Positions 6,941 to 15,841 of a DNA stretch of 49,713 bases are shown here, one piece after another (the first letter of the stretch is position 1; every line of letters starts with the position of its first letter). The stretch comes from Candidatus Epulonipiscium sp. Lineage in GTDB: Bacteria > Bacillota > Clostridia > Lachnospirales > Defluviitaleaceae. The translations under genes were made by a program, and so were the position numbers. Location of the stretch: NCBI GenBank assembly GCA_012521395.1, contig JAAYML010000030.1, positions 1 to 49,713 on the forward strand, given 5' to 3'. The notes under the pieces were generated by a model. It saw nothing but the letters and a program-made list of their open reading frames with translations. It was not told where the DNA came from and did not search any database.

Positions 6941-8449
6941 ATGACAAAAGAAAGAATAAACTACCACATTATAAAACAAAGTACAGGTAATTTATGGGCT
7001 TTCTTTTATGACGATTCAGAGGGTATCTGCTACATGACCTGTGACAATGACCACTGGTCAAAAAAACAAAGGCTTTACAGCAGCGGAAGTAAAAATTTTT
7101 CTGTTTATCTGGATAAGCAGGACAATATATACCTTTATTGCCAGGATAGTTCCGGTAATATTATCCTTTACCAAAACACAGCAGGCAAATGGGAATCTCA
7201 GGTTCTGCTTTACAGTAAAAATGGTTTTATTGACTCTCTTTCTTTTGATGCCATCATAGAAAATGATAACTTTTACTTGTTTTATAACTTAAAAGATCCA
7301 AACAGCAACAGGCATGCCTTAGTAGAGCAAAAAGCCACCAGCGGAAAGCAATGGAAAACCCCTGCCCTTATTGACTACATTTATCCCCTGGATAAAAAAC
7401 CCTTTACAGTCTACAAAGATAACCAGGATAACATTTTTATTTCTTATCAAAAATACAGTGAGTACTATCAACTGGGTTATAAAAAATATTCAGCTTCCTC
7501 TAAAAACTGGTCAGATTTTCTGAGCTTTGATAAAAGTCACTTTTCCTTTACAGATGAATCCATACTGGCAAGTCAAGATGAACTTTTTAATCTATACATT
7601 AAAAAAGAAGCACACTATTCAACCCTCTATTTCAGGTCAAAAACGGATAATCAGTGGAAAGAGGCAAAAAAACTTTTCGAAAAGGCCGATATAAGCTCAT
7701 GTTCCTTGTTTATGATTGACGATCATCTTTGGGCAGCCTGGATTTGTCAAGACAAACTCTATAGCTGTTATTCCACTGACAGGGGAAACAGTTTTTCAGA
7801 AGCAGCTATTCATCTGATAGAAGAACCTGCCCTTATCCTTAAAGCCCATTATCAAAGTAACTTTCCTGAAGAAGAAAAACGCCTGTTATGTAATGAAATC
7901 TATATTCTTACAAATCCTCAAATAAAATTTCTTATCCTGCCAGAAGTTTTTCCTGCAATCAATGGAACAAATATCCAAATTAATCATACTTTTATCCCCG
8001 CAACAGAAAAAGTCGATAATTACTTGAATGAAATTAAAATTCACTTAAATCAACTTTATGAAGAAATCTATATTTGTAAAAAGCAATTACGGGAAAAGGA
8101 AAACCAAATTAACCAATTGAAATATTCTTTAAAAGTTAAAAATAAAGATATTTCTAAAACGGCTTACGACTTTAGCAAAATAAATGAACAGCAAAAAAAA
8201 GAATTGACTGCACTAAAAGAGCGGATAAAAAAACTTGAAGAAGAACTGACTAAGAAAAATGAAAAAATCAAACAACTTGAAGAAAAAAATACTGCCCTCA
8301 AAAAAGGGATGGATATATTAAAAAAAGAATTAGAAACCAGAAAAGCCCCCCTGATTATTACAACAGACAGTGGGGAAAATAAAAAAGAAAAAGGCAATAA
8401 ACCTTCTATCTTTAAAAAGATATTTAGTTTTGAGGAAGAAAATAGCTAA
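6941..8449 (+). CDS. Propeller-like plus coiled-coil protein, paralogue 2 of 2
   Basis: A 502-residue paralogue of the preceding gene product, starting after GGAGGG. Residues 1-350 contain repeated beta-rich units (NIYLYCQDSSGNIILYQN, NIFISYQKYSEYYQLGYKK, HLWAAWICQDKLYSCYS) and an Asp-box-like STDRGNSF at 278-285 that aligns with SVDMGDSF of paralogue 1. Residues about 355-465 are a strong heptad coiled coil (IKKLEEELTKKNEKIKQLEE). The last 35 residues are basic with IFKKIFSFEEE. No export signal, so it acts inside the cell or mother cell. The shared layout of two large proteins implies a duplicated structural module. No named family is recognised. Confidence 0.85.
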   Translation: MTKERINYHIIKQSTGNLWAFFYDDSEGICYMTCDNDHWSKKQRLYSSGSKNFSVYLDKQDNIYLYCQDSSGNIILYQNTAGKWESQVLLYSKNGFIDSLSFDAIIENDNFYLFYNLKDPNSNRHALVEQKATSGKQWKTPALIDYIYPLDKKPFTVYKDNQDNIFISYQKYSEYYQLGYKKYSASSKNWSDFLSFDKSHFSFTDESILASQDELFNLYIKKEAHYSTLYFRSKTDNQWKEAKKLFEKADISSCSLFMIDDHLWAAWICQDKLYSCYSTDRGNSFSEAAIHLIEEPALILKAHYQSNFPEEEKRLLCNEIYILTNPQIKFLILPEVFPAINGTNIQINHTFIPATEKVDNYLNEIKIHLNQLYEEIYICKKQLREKENQINQLKYSLKVKNKDISKTAYDFSKINEQQKKELTALKERIKKLEEELTKKNEKIKQLEEKNTALKKGMDILKKELETRKAPLIITTDSGENKKEKGNKPSIFKKIFSFEEENS

Positions 8450-8455
8450 TAAAGA

Positions 8456-8492
8456 AAACCTCCTTTTTCATTTTATAAATAAAAGGAGGTTT
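8456..8492. terminator. Bidirectional intrinsic terminator
   Basis: AAACCTCCTTTT and AAAAGGAGGTTT form a 12-bp stem with a 13-base loop between convergent genes. The T-rich flank is better for the minus-strand gene ending at 8504. Confidence 0.75.
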
Positions 8493-8503
8493 ACATTTTA
8501 TTT

Positions 8504-8944
8504 TTATTCTTCTACAATTTTTACAGCTACTGGACGGTAGTTTTGACCTTCCCATTTTTCTTCGTTGGCTCTTATCCAAAAATAAGAAAATGTCATAAAA
8601 AGAAAACCAAATAATACACCCATTGGCTCCTGCAAGGACGTATAACCTAATTTATAAGAACCATAATAACCTATAATAAATCCTGTAAACAATAAAATTA
8701 AAGGTAAGCCATACATAATAAACGTTGCTTTTAGAAAATCAGAAGAAGATAAATCTATGACAACCTTGTCTCCTACTTTGGCGTTGCATAAATTTTTTGC
8801 TTCTAATATCATTTCTTCACTCCGGTGTCCATGACTACAAGCACCACATTGCTGACAAGCTTCATTTCTCGTCATACTGATAATGGCAATATTTTGCTTA
8901 ACATCTATGACTTGACCAACTTCTCCTCTTTTTCTATACTTCAT
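8504..8944 (-). CDS. RseC/MucC-like SoxR-reducing family protein
   Basis: A 146-residue membrane protein of the RseC/MucC family. The N-terminal half has a beta-rich region with three clustered cysteines, Cys30, Cys33 and Cys36 (ACQQCGACSHGH), typical of the family and likely a metal or redox site. Two membrane segments lie at about 72-95 and 107-125. In other bacteria relatives accompany Rnf-type electron transport or control SoxR and sigma-E; none of those partners is in this window. It is followed, 25 bases away, by tcdA upstream on the same strand, so the two are probably co-transcribed. Confidence 0.8.
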   Translation of the reverse strand: MKYRKRGEVGQVIDVKQNIAIISMTRNEACQQCGACSHGHRSEEMILEAKNLCNAKVGDKVVIDLSSSDFLKATFIMYGLPLILLFTGFIIGYYGSYKLGYTSLQEPMGVLFGFLFMTFSYFWIRANEEKWEGQNYRPVAVKIVEE

Positions 8945-8969
8945 AAAGCAAAACCACCTTTTATCATCA

Positions 8970-9722
8970 TTACCTGGAAATCAAATCTTTTACAACTTCT
9001 CCCGCAATAATTAAACCTGCAACAGATGGAACAAAAGAAACACTTCCTGGAATTTGTCTTTTTTCCAGGCAAGTTCTTTCTTTATTGCTGCAAATACAGC
9101 CTTCCCTGCAAGTCATCACTTCTTCTTCTTTGGGTTTAATAGGAACTTCTTTTGAATAAACCACTTTTAAAGATTCTATTCCTCGTTTTCTTAATTCTCT
9201 TCTCATAACTTTGGCTAAAGGACATATGGAAGTATTATAAATATCATCCACTTCAAATTTAGTCGGATCCAGTTTATTCCCTGCTCCCAGACAACTTATA
9301 ACAGGTATATTTTTTCTTTTGGCCTGTAAAACAAGCTCTATTTTGCCCGTTACTGTATCAATAGCGTCCACAATATAATCACAATCATCATCAATAATTT
9401 CTTCAGATGTCTCAGGAAGAAAAAATGTCTGATGAACTTTAACTTCCGCCCTGGGATTGATTTCTAAAATCCGTTCCTTCATCACTTCTACTTTTGCTCT
9501 TCCAACCGTTTTTCTGGTCGCATGTAATTGGCGGTTGAGATTGGTTAAACATACCGAGTCATCGTCAACTAGAATAAACTTTCCTATACCAGAACGGACT
9601 AAACCTTCTACAACAAAACTTCCAACGCCGCCAATGCCAAATATAGCAACTTTGCTTTTGTATAGTTTCTCCATGGCTTCTTTACCTAATAATAATTCAG
9701 TTCTTGAAAAAGCATGTAGCAT
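8970..9722 (-). CDS. tcdA: tRNA threonylcarbamoyladenosine dehydratase
   Basis: A 250-residue E1/ThiF-like enzyme. TcdA uses ATP to dehydrate t6A37 of tRNAs into its cyclic form ct6A, improving decoding of ANN codons. The nucleotide-binding GIGGVGS is at residues 29-35, followed by VDDDSV and the LNRQLHA region; VDAIDTV is also typical. A Cys-rich insertion (CREGCICSNKERTC) is present near residues 205-218, as in many Firmicutes members. The start has AAGGAGAG upstream. Family length is normal. Assignment to TcdA rather than another ThiF-like activating enzyme is based on overall resemblance. Confidence 0.88.
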   Translation of the reverse strand: MLHAFSRTELLLGKEAMEKLYKSKVAIFGIGGVGSFVVEGLVRSGIGKFILVDDDSVCLTNLNRQLHATRKTVGRAKVEVMKERILEINPRAEVKVHQTFFLPETSEEIIDDDCDYIVDAIDTVTGKIELVLQAKRKNIPVISCLGAGNKLDPTKFEVDDIYNTSICPLAKVMRRELRKRGIESLKVVYSKEVPIKPKEEEVMTCREGCICSNKERTCLEKRQIPGSVSFVPSVAGLIIAGEVVKDLISR

Positions 9723-9813
9723 AACATCTCTCCTTCAGATGTTAATTTTACAATCAGCAAAGTTCTTTGTCAATTATTCATTTTTGGAAAGGTGTTAAGA
9801 TATGCTACAGCTT

Positions 9814-10455
9814 TTAATTACTTTTTCTGCTTTTAATAACAATGAATAAACCAATAATAATCAGAGTAACAGGAATTAACTTAGGTCCTAACCTGAAGAT
9901 AAAGCCCAGAGATGCGCCTGCAAATAATAAAAATGCCATTCCCAGCAAGATTCCTCCTGGAATCAAAGGCCACTTTCCTATCTTATGCCGACCTAATAAA
10001 TACATGGATAAGAAAGCTGCCCCCAGACTTCCAAACCAGGCAACTGGAATCATCATTCCCCGCATCAAACCGCTGGTTACTAAAAAAATAAATATACCAA
10101 ACCACATTAAAATCGAACCAGGAATTAAAAAACCAATATTGTATTTAGAATAATACAATATGATAAAAATAAAACCTGGCAAAATAAAAACCATTGGAGC
10201 AATGAAAGTAGCGGTATTAAAATTTACATTTGGGAAAATGCCCAGGACACTAAAAAAACCTATAAACATACCTGCAACAAGGGCCCAGGTTTTTTTCTTT
10301 GTACAATAAAGCAGTAAAAGGGTCGTTGCTATAAACAAGCCAAATAAATTATTTTTCCGGATAAAGGGAATATTAATCCATTGCCCAAATAAAGTAAACA
10401 GCCCCATCGCAACAATAATAAGACCTACCAATATTTGATTTTTCCTGTTACTCAT
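9814..10455 (-). CDS. Polytopic membrane protein of unknown function
   Basis: A 213-residue protein that is almost entirely hydrophobic, with about eight membrane segments separated by very short loops. The final segment repeats the style of the first (ILVGLIIVAMGLFTLFG and LIPVTLIIIGLFIVI), as in LiaI/LiaF-type and related membrane proteins where short two-helix units are repeated. AGGAGG lies 7 bases before the ATG. It is flanked by tcdA and aspS but separated from both by gaps of about 90-155 bases, so it may be a single gene. No function can be assigned. Confidence 0.8.
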   Translation of the reverse strand: MSNRKNQILVGLIIVAMGLFTLFGQWINIPFIRKNNLFGLFIATTLLLLYCTKKKTWALVAGMFIGFFSVLGIFPNVNFNTATFIAPMVFILPGFIFIILYYSKYNIGFLIPGSILMWFGIFIFLVTSGLMRGMMIPVAWFGSLGAAFLSMYLLGRHKIGKWPLIPGGILLGMAFLLFAGASLGFIFRLGPKLIPVTLIIIGLFIVIKSRKSN

Positions 10456-10582
10456 ATGATTACCTCCTGTATCTTCCTTACATAAGGCAGTAAAATAAAA
10501 ATCTTTATCTTTATTATATAAGAAATATTATTTAATTATATATACTCATTTCCTGTAAAAAAGTCTGTTTATACGAGACTTA

Positions 10583-10612
10583 AAAAATTCTTCGCATAAG
10601 CGAAGAATTTTT
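10583..10612 (-). terminator. Intrinsic terminator of the hisS-aspS operon
   Basis: Minus strand: AAAAATTCTTCGC and GCGAAGAATTTTT make a 13-bp stem with loop TTAT and end in a T run directly after the aspS stop codon. Confidence 0.85.
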
Positions 10613-12398
10613 ATTCATTATTCTCATCAAGCTTTAGTCCCAACTCATCCAACTGCTGTTCGGTAACTTTTCCCGGTGCATCTGTCATAGGACAAGAAGC
10701 ATCTTTTACTTTTGGGAATGCGATAACATCTCTTATGCTGTCTGCCTGCGTCATCAACATAATCATTCTGTCAAAGCCATATGCCAAACCACCATGAGGT
10801 GGTACACCATATTTAAAGGCATTCAATAAAAAGCCAAAGTTTTCATAAGCAGCTTCCTTTGTAAAACCTAAAGCATTAAACATTTTTTCCTGAATATCCT
10901 TTCGGTAAATACGAATGCTGCCTCCGCCTAATTCAACGCCATTCAGGCAAATATCGTAAGCTTTTGCTCTTACTTTTCCAGGGTCTGTATTTAATAATTC
11001 AATATCTTCATCCATGGGCATGGTAAAGGGATGATGCTTTGCTACATATCTGTTTTCTTCTTCATCCCATTCTAATAAAGGAAATTCTGTTACCCATACA
11101 AAAGAGTATTCATTCTTATTAATTAAATTTAAACGTTTAGCAATTTCAAGACGAAGATTGCCAAGAGCATCATATACGACAGAATTTTTATCGGCACAGA
11201 AAAGAAGCAAATCACCTTTTTGACCATCCATAGCTTTGATAATTTCCTGGCAAATCTCTTCTGATAAAAACTTGGTAAAAGTAGATTTTATGGTGCCGTC
11301 TTCACCAATAGCAAGCCAAGCAATTCCTTTGGCTCCATAAGTTTTTCCAACTTCCACCAAAGCATCTATTTGCTTTCTTGAAAAGTTCGCACAGTTTTTT
11401 GCATTAATACCGCGTACACTGCCGCCATTGGCAATAGCCTCTTCGAACACTTTAAAGCCGCAATCTTGTACGACATCAGAAATATCAACCAGTTCAAGAC
11501 CAAAACGGATATCTGGTTTATCACTGCCAAAGCGGTCCATAGCTTCCTGATAAGTCAATCTTGGAATGGGAAGGGGAATATCAATACCAAGGGCCTCTTT
11601 AAATACAGTCTTTAGAAGCCTTTCATTGACATCAATCACATCATCCACATCCACGAAGGATAATTCCATATCAATTTGTGTAAATTCCGGCTGTCTGTCT
11701 GCCCTTAAATCTTCATCCCTGAAACATTTTACAATCTGAAAATATTTATCAAAACCTGAAACCATTAATAATTGTTTAAAGGTTTGAGGTGATTGAGGCA
11801 AGGCATAAAAACTTCCTTTATGAATACGGCTGGGAACCAGATAGTCCCTTGCCCCTTCTGGTGTGCTTCTGGCCAGCATAGGGGTTTCTATTTCAAGAAA
11901 GCCTTCAGAATCCAAAAACTTTCTTACAGACTGCGCCACTTTATGACGCAGCATTAAATTTCTTTGAAGATCTGGTCTTCTTAAATCTAAATAACGGTAT
12001 TTAAGTCTTAAATCTTCTTTTACACTACTGCCTTCTTCTATGGCAAAAGGCGGAGTTTCTGCTTCAGAAAGAATTCTTAATTCTTTTGCCACCACTTCTA
12101 TCATTCCAGTTGCTAAATTGGGATTAATGCTTTCTCTGTTACGAACCAGCCCTTTTACTGCAATAACAAATTCACTTCTTAAGCTCTCAACCTTGCTAAA
12201 ATCGTTTGCATTTAAGTCTTTTTCATCAAAAACAATTTGCAAAATACCAGTTCTGTCTCTTAAATCTATAAAAATCAAACTCCCAAGGTTTCTTCTTTTT
12301 AGCACCCAGCCCATAACAACAACTTCTTGTCCAATAAGACTTTCATTCACCTGAGTACAATAATGGCTTCTTTTTAAGCCAAGCATTGATTCTCCCAT
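10611..12398 (-). CDS. aspS: Aspartyl-tRNA synthetase
   Basis: A 595-residue class II synthetase of the long bacterial type that charges tRNA-Asp. Visible parts are an N-terminal OB-fold anticodon domain (about 15-105), the catalytic core with motif 2 FRDEDLRADRQPEFTQID, the bacterial GAD insertion (about 290-410), and motif 3 GLAYGFDRM near the end. The frame is open from 12419, but GGAGGAG lies 6 bases before the ATG at 12398 and the family starts there, so this start is used. It follows hisS by 20 bases, the usual hisS-aspS operon of Firmicutes. Whether it also charges tRNA-Asn cannot be judged from sequence. Confidence 0.97.
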   Translation of the reverse strand: MGESMLGLKRSHYCTQVNESLIGQEVVVMGWVLKRRNLGSLIFIDLRDRTGILQIVFDEKDLNANDFSKVESLRSEFVIAVKGLVRNRESINPNLATGMIEVVAKELRILSEAETPPFAIEEGSSVKEDLRLKYRYLDLRRPDLQRNLMLRHKVAQSVRKFLDSEGFLEIETPMLARSTPEGARDYLVPSRIHKGSFYALPQSPQTFKQLLMVSGFDKYFQIVKCFRDEDLRADRQPEFTQIDMELSFVDVDDVIDVNERLLKTVFKEALGIDIPLPIPRLTYQEAMDRFGSDKPDIRFGLELVDISDVVQDCGFKVFEEAIANGGSVRGINAKNCANFSRKQIDALVEVGKTYGAKGIAWLAIGEDGTIKSTFTKFLSEEICQEIIKAMDGQKGDLLLFCADKNSVVYDALGNLRLEIAKRLNLINKNEYSFVWVTEFPLLEWDEEENRYVAKHHPFTMPMDEDIELLNTDPGKVRAKAYDICLNGVELGGGSIRIYRKDIQEKMFNALGFTKEAAYENFGFLLNAFKYGVPPHGGLAYGFDRMIMLMTQADSIRDVIAFPKVKDASCPMTDAPGKVTEQQLDELGLKLDENNE

Positions 12399-12418
12399 AA
12401 TACTCCTCCATTCAATCA

Positions 12419-13678
12419 TTAAAGTATAGATTTCATCGTCGTTACAAGTTCATCGAGATGAACTTCTCTTTCTTCTTTTGTCTCCATATTCTTAAGAATG
12501 GCTTTTCCATTATTGATTTCATCATCACCAATAATCATAGAATATTTTGCCCCAATTTTATCTGCATACTTCATTTGTGCCTTAACACTTTTATTAAAAT
12601 GGTCTCCTTCAGCCGTAACACCAGCTTGTCTGAGCTGATATATTAAACTATGGGCTTTAAGGAGAGCAGCATCTCCTATAGAACCAATAAAAATATCCTT
12701 TGTTACCGGATAGGTCTTCTTGCCATTTTCTGCTTCGATAACCAGTAAAAGCCGCTCCAGACCAACGGCAAAGCCAACGGCTGGTGTTGGTTGTCCACCC
12801 AACTCTTCAACCAAGTTATTATATCTGCCTCCACCACAAATGGTTCCCTGGGCACCAATATCTGTGGAAATAAATTCAAAAACAGTCTTTGTATAATAAT
12901 CTAATCCCCTTACAATGCCCGGATCTATAATGTAAGGAATCCCCATTTCATCCAATAAGGCCTTAACTTTTTCAAAATGCGCCCTGCATTCATCGCCCAA
13001 AACATCTAAAACCGTGGGGGCATCAGAAACAATTTTTTTACAGCTTTCTGTCTTGCAATCTAAAATTCTTAAAGGATTTCTTTCAAACCTGTCCCTGCAA
13101 GTCTCACAAAGATGATCTAAATTGTCCTTAAGATATTCTTTCAACTTTTCATTGTATTTTTTTCTGCATTCTGGTCCGCCTAAACTGTTTATATGCAGTT
13201 TAACTTTACTTATTCCCACACGTTTTAAAAGTTCATAGGCAACCGTTATGACTTCTGCGTCTGCCGTTGGAGAATCAGAACCTAAAAGTTCAATCCCAAA
13301 TTGATGAAATTGTCGCATTCTACCTGCCTGCGGCTTTTCATATCTGAAAGCTGGGGTAATATAGTATAATCTGGTGGGCTGAATACCTGCATATAATTTT
13401 TGTTCCAGATATGCCCTGACTGCCCCGGCAGTGCCTTCTGGTTTTAAAGTAATACTTCTGCCTTTTTTATCCTGAAAGGTATACATTTCTTTTTGTACAA
13501 TATCAGTCGTCTCTCCAACGCCTCTTTGAAAAAGCTCTGTATGTTCAAAAACAGGAGTCCGGATTTCACCATAACCAAAATCCTTACATAAGTCCCTTAT
13601 TATTTTCTCCATTTCCAACCATGCATTCATTTCATCCCCAAATAAATCTTTTGTTCCCCGAGGAGCTTTTGTCAACAT
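12419..13678 (-). CDS. hisS: Histidyl-tRNA synthetase
   Basis: A 419-residue class II synthetase. The N-terminal APRGTKDLFG and motif 2 region FRYEKPQAGRMRQFHQFG are diagnostic, as is the histidine-specific GLDYYTKTVFEF. A zinc-like Cys set (CETC...CKTESCKK) lies near residues 190-215, as in many bacterial HisRS. The C-terminal anticodon-binding domain ends at TMKSIL. AGGAGGTAAATAT precedes the ATG. No T-box is present in the 94-base gap upstream, so control by uncharged tRNA is not evident here. Confidence 0.97.
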   Translation of the reverse strand: MLTKAPRGTKDLFGDEMNAWLEMEKIIRDLCKDFGYGEIRTPVFEHTELFQRGVGETTDIVQKEMYTFQDKKGRSITLKPEGTAGAVRAYLEQKLYAGIQPTRLYYITPAFRYEKPQAGRMRQFHQFGIELLGSDSPTADAEVITVAYELLKRVGISKVKLHINSLGGPECRKKYNEKLKEYLKDNLDHLCETCRDRFERNPLRILDCKTESCKKIVSDAPTVLDVLGDECRAHFEKVKALLDEMGIPYIIDPGIVRGLDYYTKTVFEFISTDIGAQGTICGGGRYNNLVEELGGQPTPAVGFAVGLERLLLVIEAENGKKTYPVTKDIFIGSIGDAALLKAHSLIYQLRQAGVTAEGDHFNKSVKAQMKYADKIGAKYSMIIGDDEINNGKAILKNMETKEEREVHLDELVTTMKSIL

Positions 13679-13772
13679 ATATTTACCTCCTTATGTTTAA
13701 AGCCATAAAAATCCACTTATTTTAAAATTTACTTTAACATTTATTTTAACTTAAATTATAAAATTATAAAAA

Positions 13773-15185
13773 CTATTTTTCAAAAAAATCCATCCCGGCT
13801 TCTTTTCTAAGTATCATTTCGTCAATTCTTTTTATATACTCATCTACATTTTTCACATTGGCAATCCGCTCTATCTTATTGTTTTCTTTATCTACAAGCT
13901 TGGTAATAGCTCCTGCTCCCAGAGCAAGAATGCTTTCTTTTTCTTCCATGATTTGAATATTATAAACAGATTCTTTACCAACTTTTGCATAACCTACATT
14001 TTCAAAATTGCCAAGCATATTTTTTTGTCTATATAAATAATAGGGCTGCATTCCCATTTGGATGGCTGATTCATAACTCATCTCAATCATTTTTTCTATT
14101 TCATTTTCATCAATGAGAGAATAATCATCCAAAGTCTCCTTAAGCCTTGAAGCCCTTTTTATGGCCATAGTATGAACCGTTATACTGTCAGGAGACAATT
14201 TTTGAATCTGGCTCATGGTATAAGAAAGGTTTTTTCTGTCTTCACCAGGCAAACCTAAAATAAGATCCATATTAATATTATCAAAGCCAAGTTCCCTGGC
14301 CATATAAAAAGCTTTAATAATATCTTCTTTGTTATGTTTTCTGCCTATTCTTACTAAAGTCTCATTATCCATGGTTTGAGGATTAATAGAAATCCTATTG
14401 ACATGATATTTTTTTAAAAGGTTCAATTTTTCTTTCGTAATCGTATCAGGTCTTCCTGCTTCAACCGTAAATTCTTCTATTTCATCCATAAAAAAAGATT
14501 TATTAATTTGAATTAATAATCTTTCAAGCTGCGCAGCATTTAAAGAAGTAGGTGTCCCGCCACCAATATAGAGGCTCCTGATGAATTTATCCTTTAAATA
14601 TTTCCTGCTCGATAAAATTTCTTTTTCCAAAGCATCTAAATAATCTTCCACTTGTTTTTCCCGCTTATCTATGGCATAAGAAGTAAAAGAACAATACAAA
14701 CATCTCGTTGGACAAAAAGGAATTCCTATATAGATACTTAATTCGTTATCCTTATTTTTATCTAAGATTTCTTTTTCTTTTTTTGCAACTTCCATCATTA
14801 ATTGGATTTTGTCTTCTCTTATAAAATAAAATTCTAGCAAGCGCTTCTTGATTTCTTCATCGGTTAAATTTTCTTCCATCATTTCATGGACGATTTTAGT
14901 AGGCCGGATTCCAGTTAAAAAACCCCAGGGCATTTCTTTTCCTGTCATTTCTACTAAAGCCTGATATAAGACTGAGGCCAGCTTTTGCTTTTGCAGCCTG
15001 GGGTCTTTTATGTCTTTCTCTTCTTTATAGATGAGCAGATGATTATTTTTATAGATTTCAGCTCTGCAAATATTTTCCTTTAAAATACTTTTTATAGAAA
15101 TATCTTCTATATATTTTTCATAAAGTCTTAAAATATTTTCTATCTGATAACTGTGTGTATGACCAACTAATTCATAAGGTGTCAT
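13773..15185 (-). CDS. hemZ: Coproporphyrinogen III oxidase-like radical SAM enzyme HemZ
   Basis: A radical SAM enzyme of about 470 residues in the HemN/HemZ group. The iron-sulphur motif is CPTRCLYC (Cys-x3-Cys-x2-Cys) within IGIPFCPTRCLYCSF, followed by LYIGGGTPT and INPQTM, all typical of HemN-like proteins. HemZ-type members of Firmicutes are annotated as oxygen-independent coproporphyrinogen dehydrogenases, but a real haem role is unproven in many Clostridia. The frame is open from a GTG at 15209; the ATG at 15185 (MTPYELVG) is chosen because AGGATGG lies just upstream. An ATG at 15194 is also possible. It follows the metallo-hydrolase at 15196 with almost no gap. Confidence 0.85.
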   Translation of the reverse strand: MTPYELVGHTHSYQIENILRLYEKYIEDISIKSILKENICRAEIYKNNHLLIYKEEKDIKDPRLQKQKLASVLYQALVEMTGKEMPWGFLTGIRPTKIVHEMMEENLTDEEIKKRLLEFYFIREDKIQLMMEVAKKEKEILDKNKDNELSIYIGIPFCPTRCLYCSFTSYAIDKREKQVEDYLDALEKEILSSRKYLKDKFIRSLYIGGGTPTSLNAAQLERLLIQINKSFFMDEIEEFTVEAGRPDTITKEKLNLLKKYHVNRISINPQTMDNETLVRIGRKHNKEDIIKAFYMARELGFDNINMDLILGLPGEDRKNLSYTMSQIQKLSPDSITVHTMAIKRASRLKETLDDYSLIDENEIEKMIEMSYESAIQMGMQPYYLYRQKNMLGNFENVGYAKVGKESVYNIQIMEEKESILALGAGAITKLVDKENNKIERIANVKNVDEYIKRIDEMILRKEAGMDFFEK

Positions 15186-15195
15186 CTTTTCCATC

Positions 15196-15831
15196 CTAAC
15201 TGTTTTCACTTAAATAAATATTATTCTGCTTTTCATAACCAATACTTGTAGGTTCTCCATGACCAGGATAAACCACAACATCTTCCGGTAAACTCAAAAG
15301 CTTTTCTTTAATTGAAGAAACCAAAAGATGCATATCGCCTCCAGGAAAATCCGTTCTTCCTATAGAAGTTCTAAATAAATTGTCACCGGAAAATAGGATG
15401 CCATTTTTCTCCTCATAATAGTTTACACCATCCGAAGTATGACCAGGGGTATGAATGACTCTAAAAGATAAATTTCCAACTTCAATCATATCCCCATCCC
15501 TTAGAGTTCCATCAGCACTTTTTACAAACTCCTTATCAAAAAATGCCTTTGAAAGATTGAGATAAGCATCTTCTAAATAAGCTACACCTTCTTCATGAAT
15601 AAGGACTTTTGCACCCGTGAATTCTTTTACTTTTTCCAGGGCACCAATATGGTCAAAATGACCATGAGTAATCAAAATATATTCTATGTCCAAATTTTCT
15701 TTTTTTAACTCAGAAATAATGAACTCTGCATCAGCACCAGGGTCTATGATAACGCCTTTTTTGCTTTCTTCGTCTCCGCAAATATAACAATTGGTACCAA
15801 TTAACCCAACGGAAAGAACTTTTAATATCAT
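15196..15831 (-). CDS. Metallo-beta-lactamase-fold hydrolase, glyoxalase II-like
   Basis: A 211-residue MBL-fold protein. The metal-binding motif THGHFDHIG supplies His56, His58, Asp60 and His61; further metal ligands are HTPGHT and YPGHGEP near the C-terminus. Substrates of such short clostridial members (hydroxyacylglutathione-hydrolase-like, YcbL/RNA or sulphur metabolism) are not settled. The open frame continues upstream to 15978 inside rel, but AGGAGGG lies 6 bases before the ATG at 15831 and homologues start there. It lies 10 bases after rel and is followed at once by hemZ, so rel-MBL-hemZ is one operon. Confidence 0.88.
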   Translation of the reverse strand: MILKVLSVGLIGTNCYICGDEESKKGVIIDPGADAEFIISELKKENLDIEYILITHGHFDHIGALEKVKEFTGAKVLIHEEGVAYLEDAYLNLSKAFFDKEFVKSADGTLRDGDMIEVGNLSFRVIHTPGHTSDGVNYYEEKNGILFSGDNLFRTSIGRTDFPGGDMHLLVSSIKEKLLSLPEDVVVYPGHGEPTSIGYEKQNNIYLSENS

Positions 15832-15841
15832 ATTGGCCCTC

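Noticed and set aside
5434-8449. Sialidase or glycosidase function for the propeller proteins
   Set aside because: Only one Asp-box-like motif each, no Arg triad or catalytic acids in place, and no signal peptide.
9842-10153. Plus-strand frame opposite the polytopic membrane protein
   Set aside because: Lys/Pro/Ile-rich reverse translation of membrane helices, a common artefact.
13679-13772. A T-box ahead of hisS
   Set aside because: The gap is only 94 bases, with no GGGTGGNACCGCG, specifier loop or terminator hairpin.
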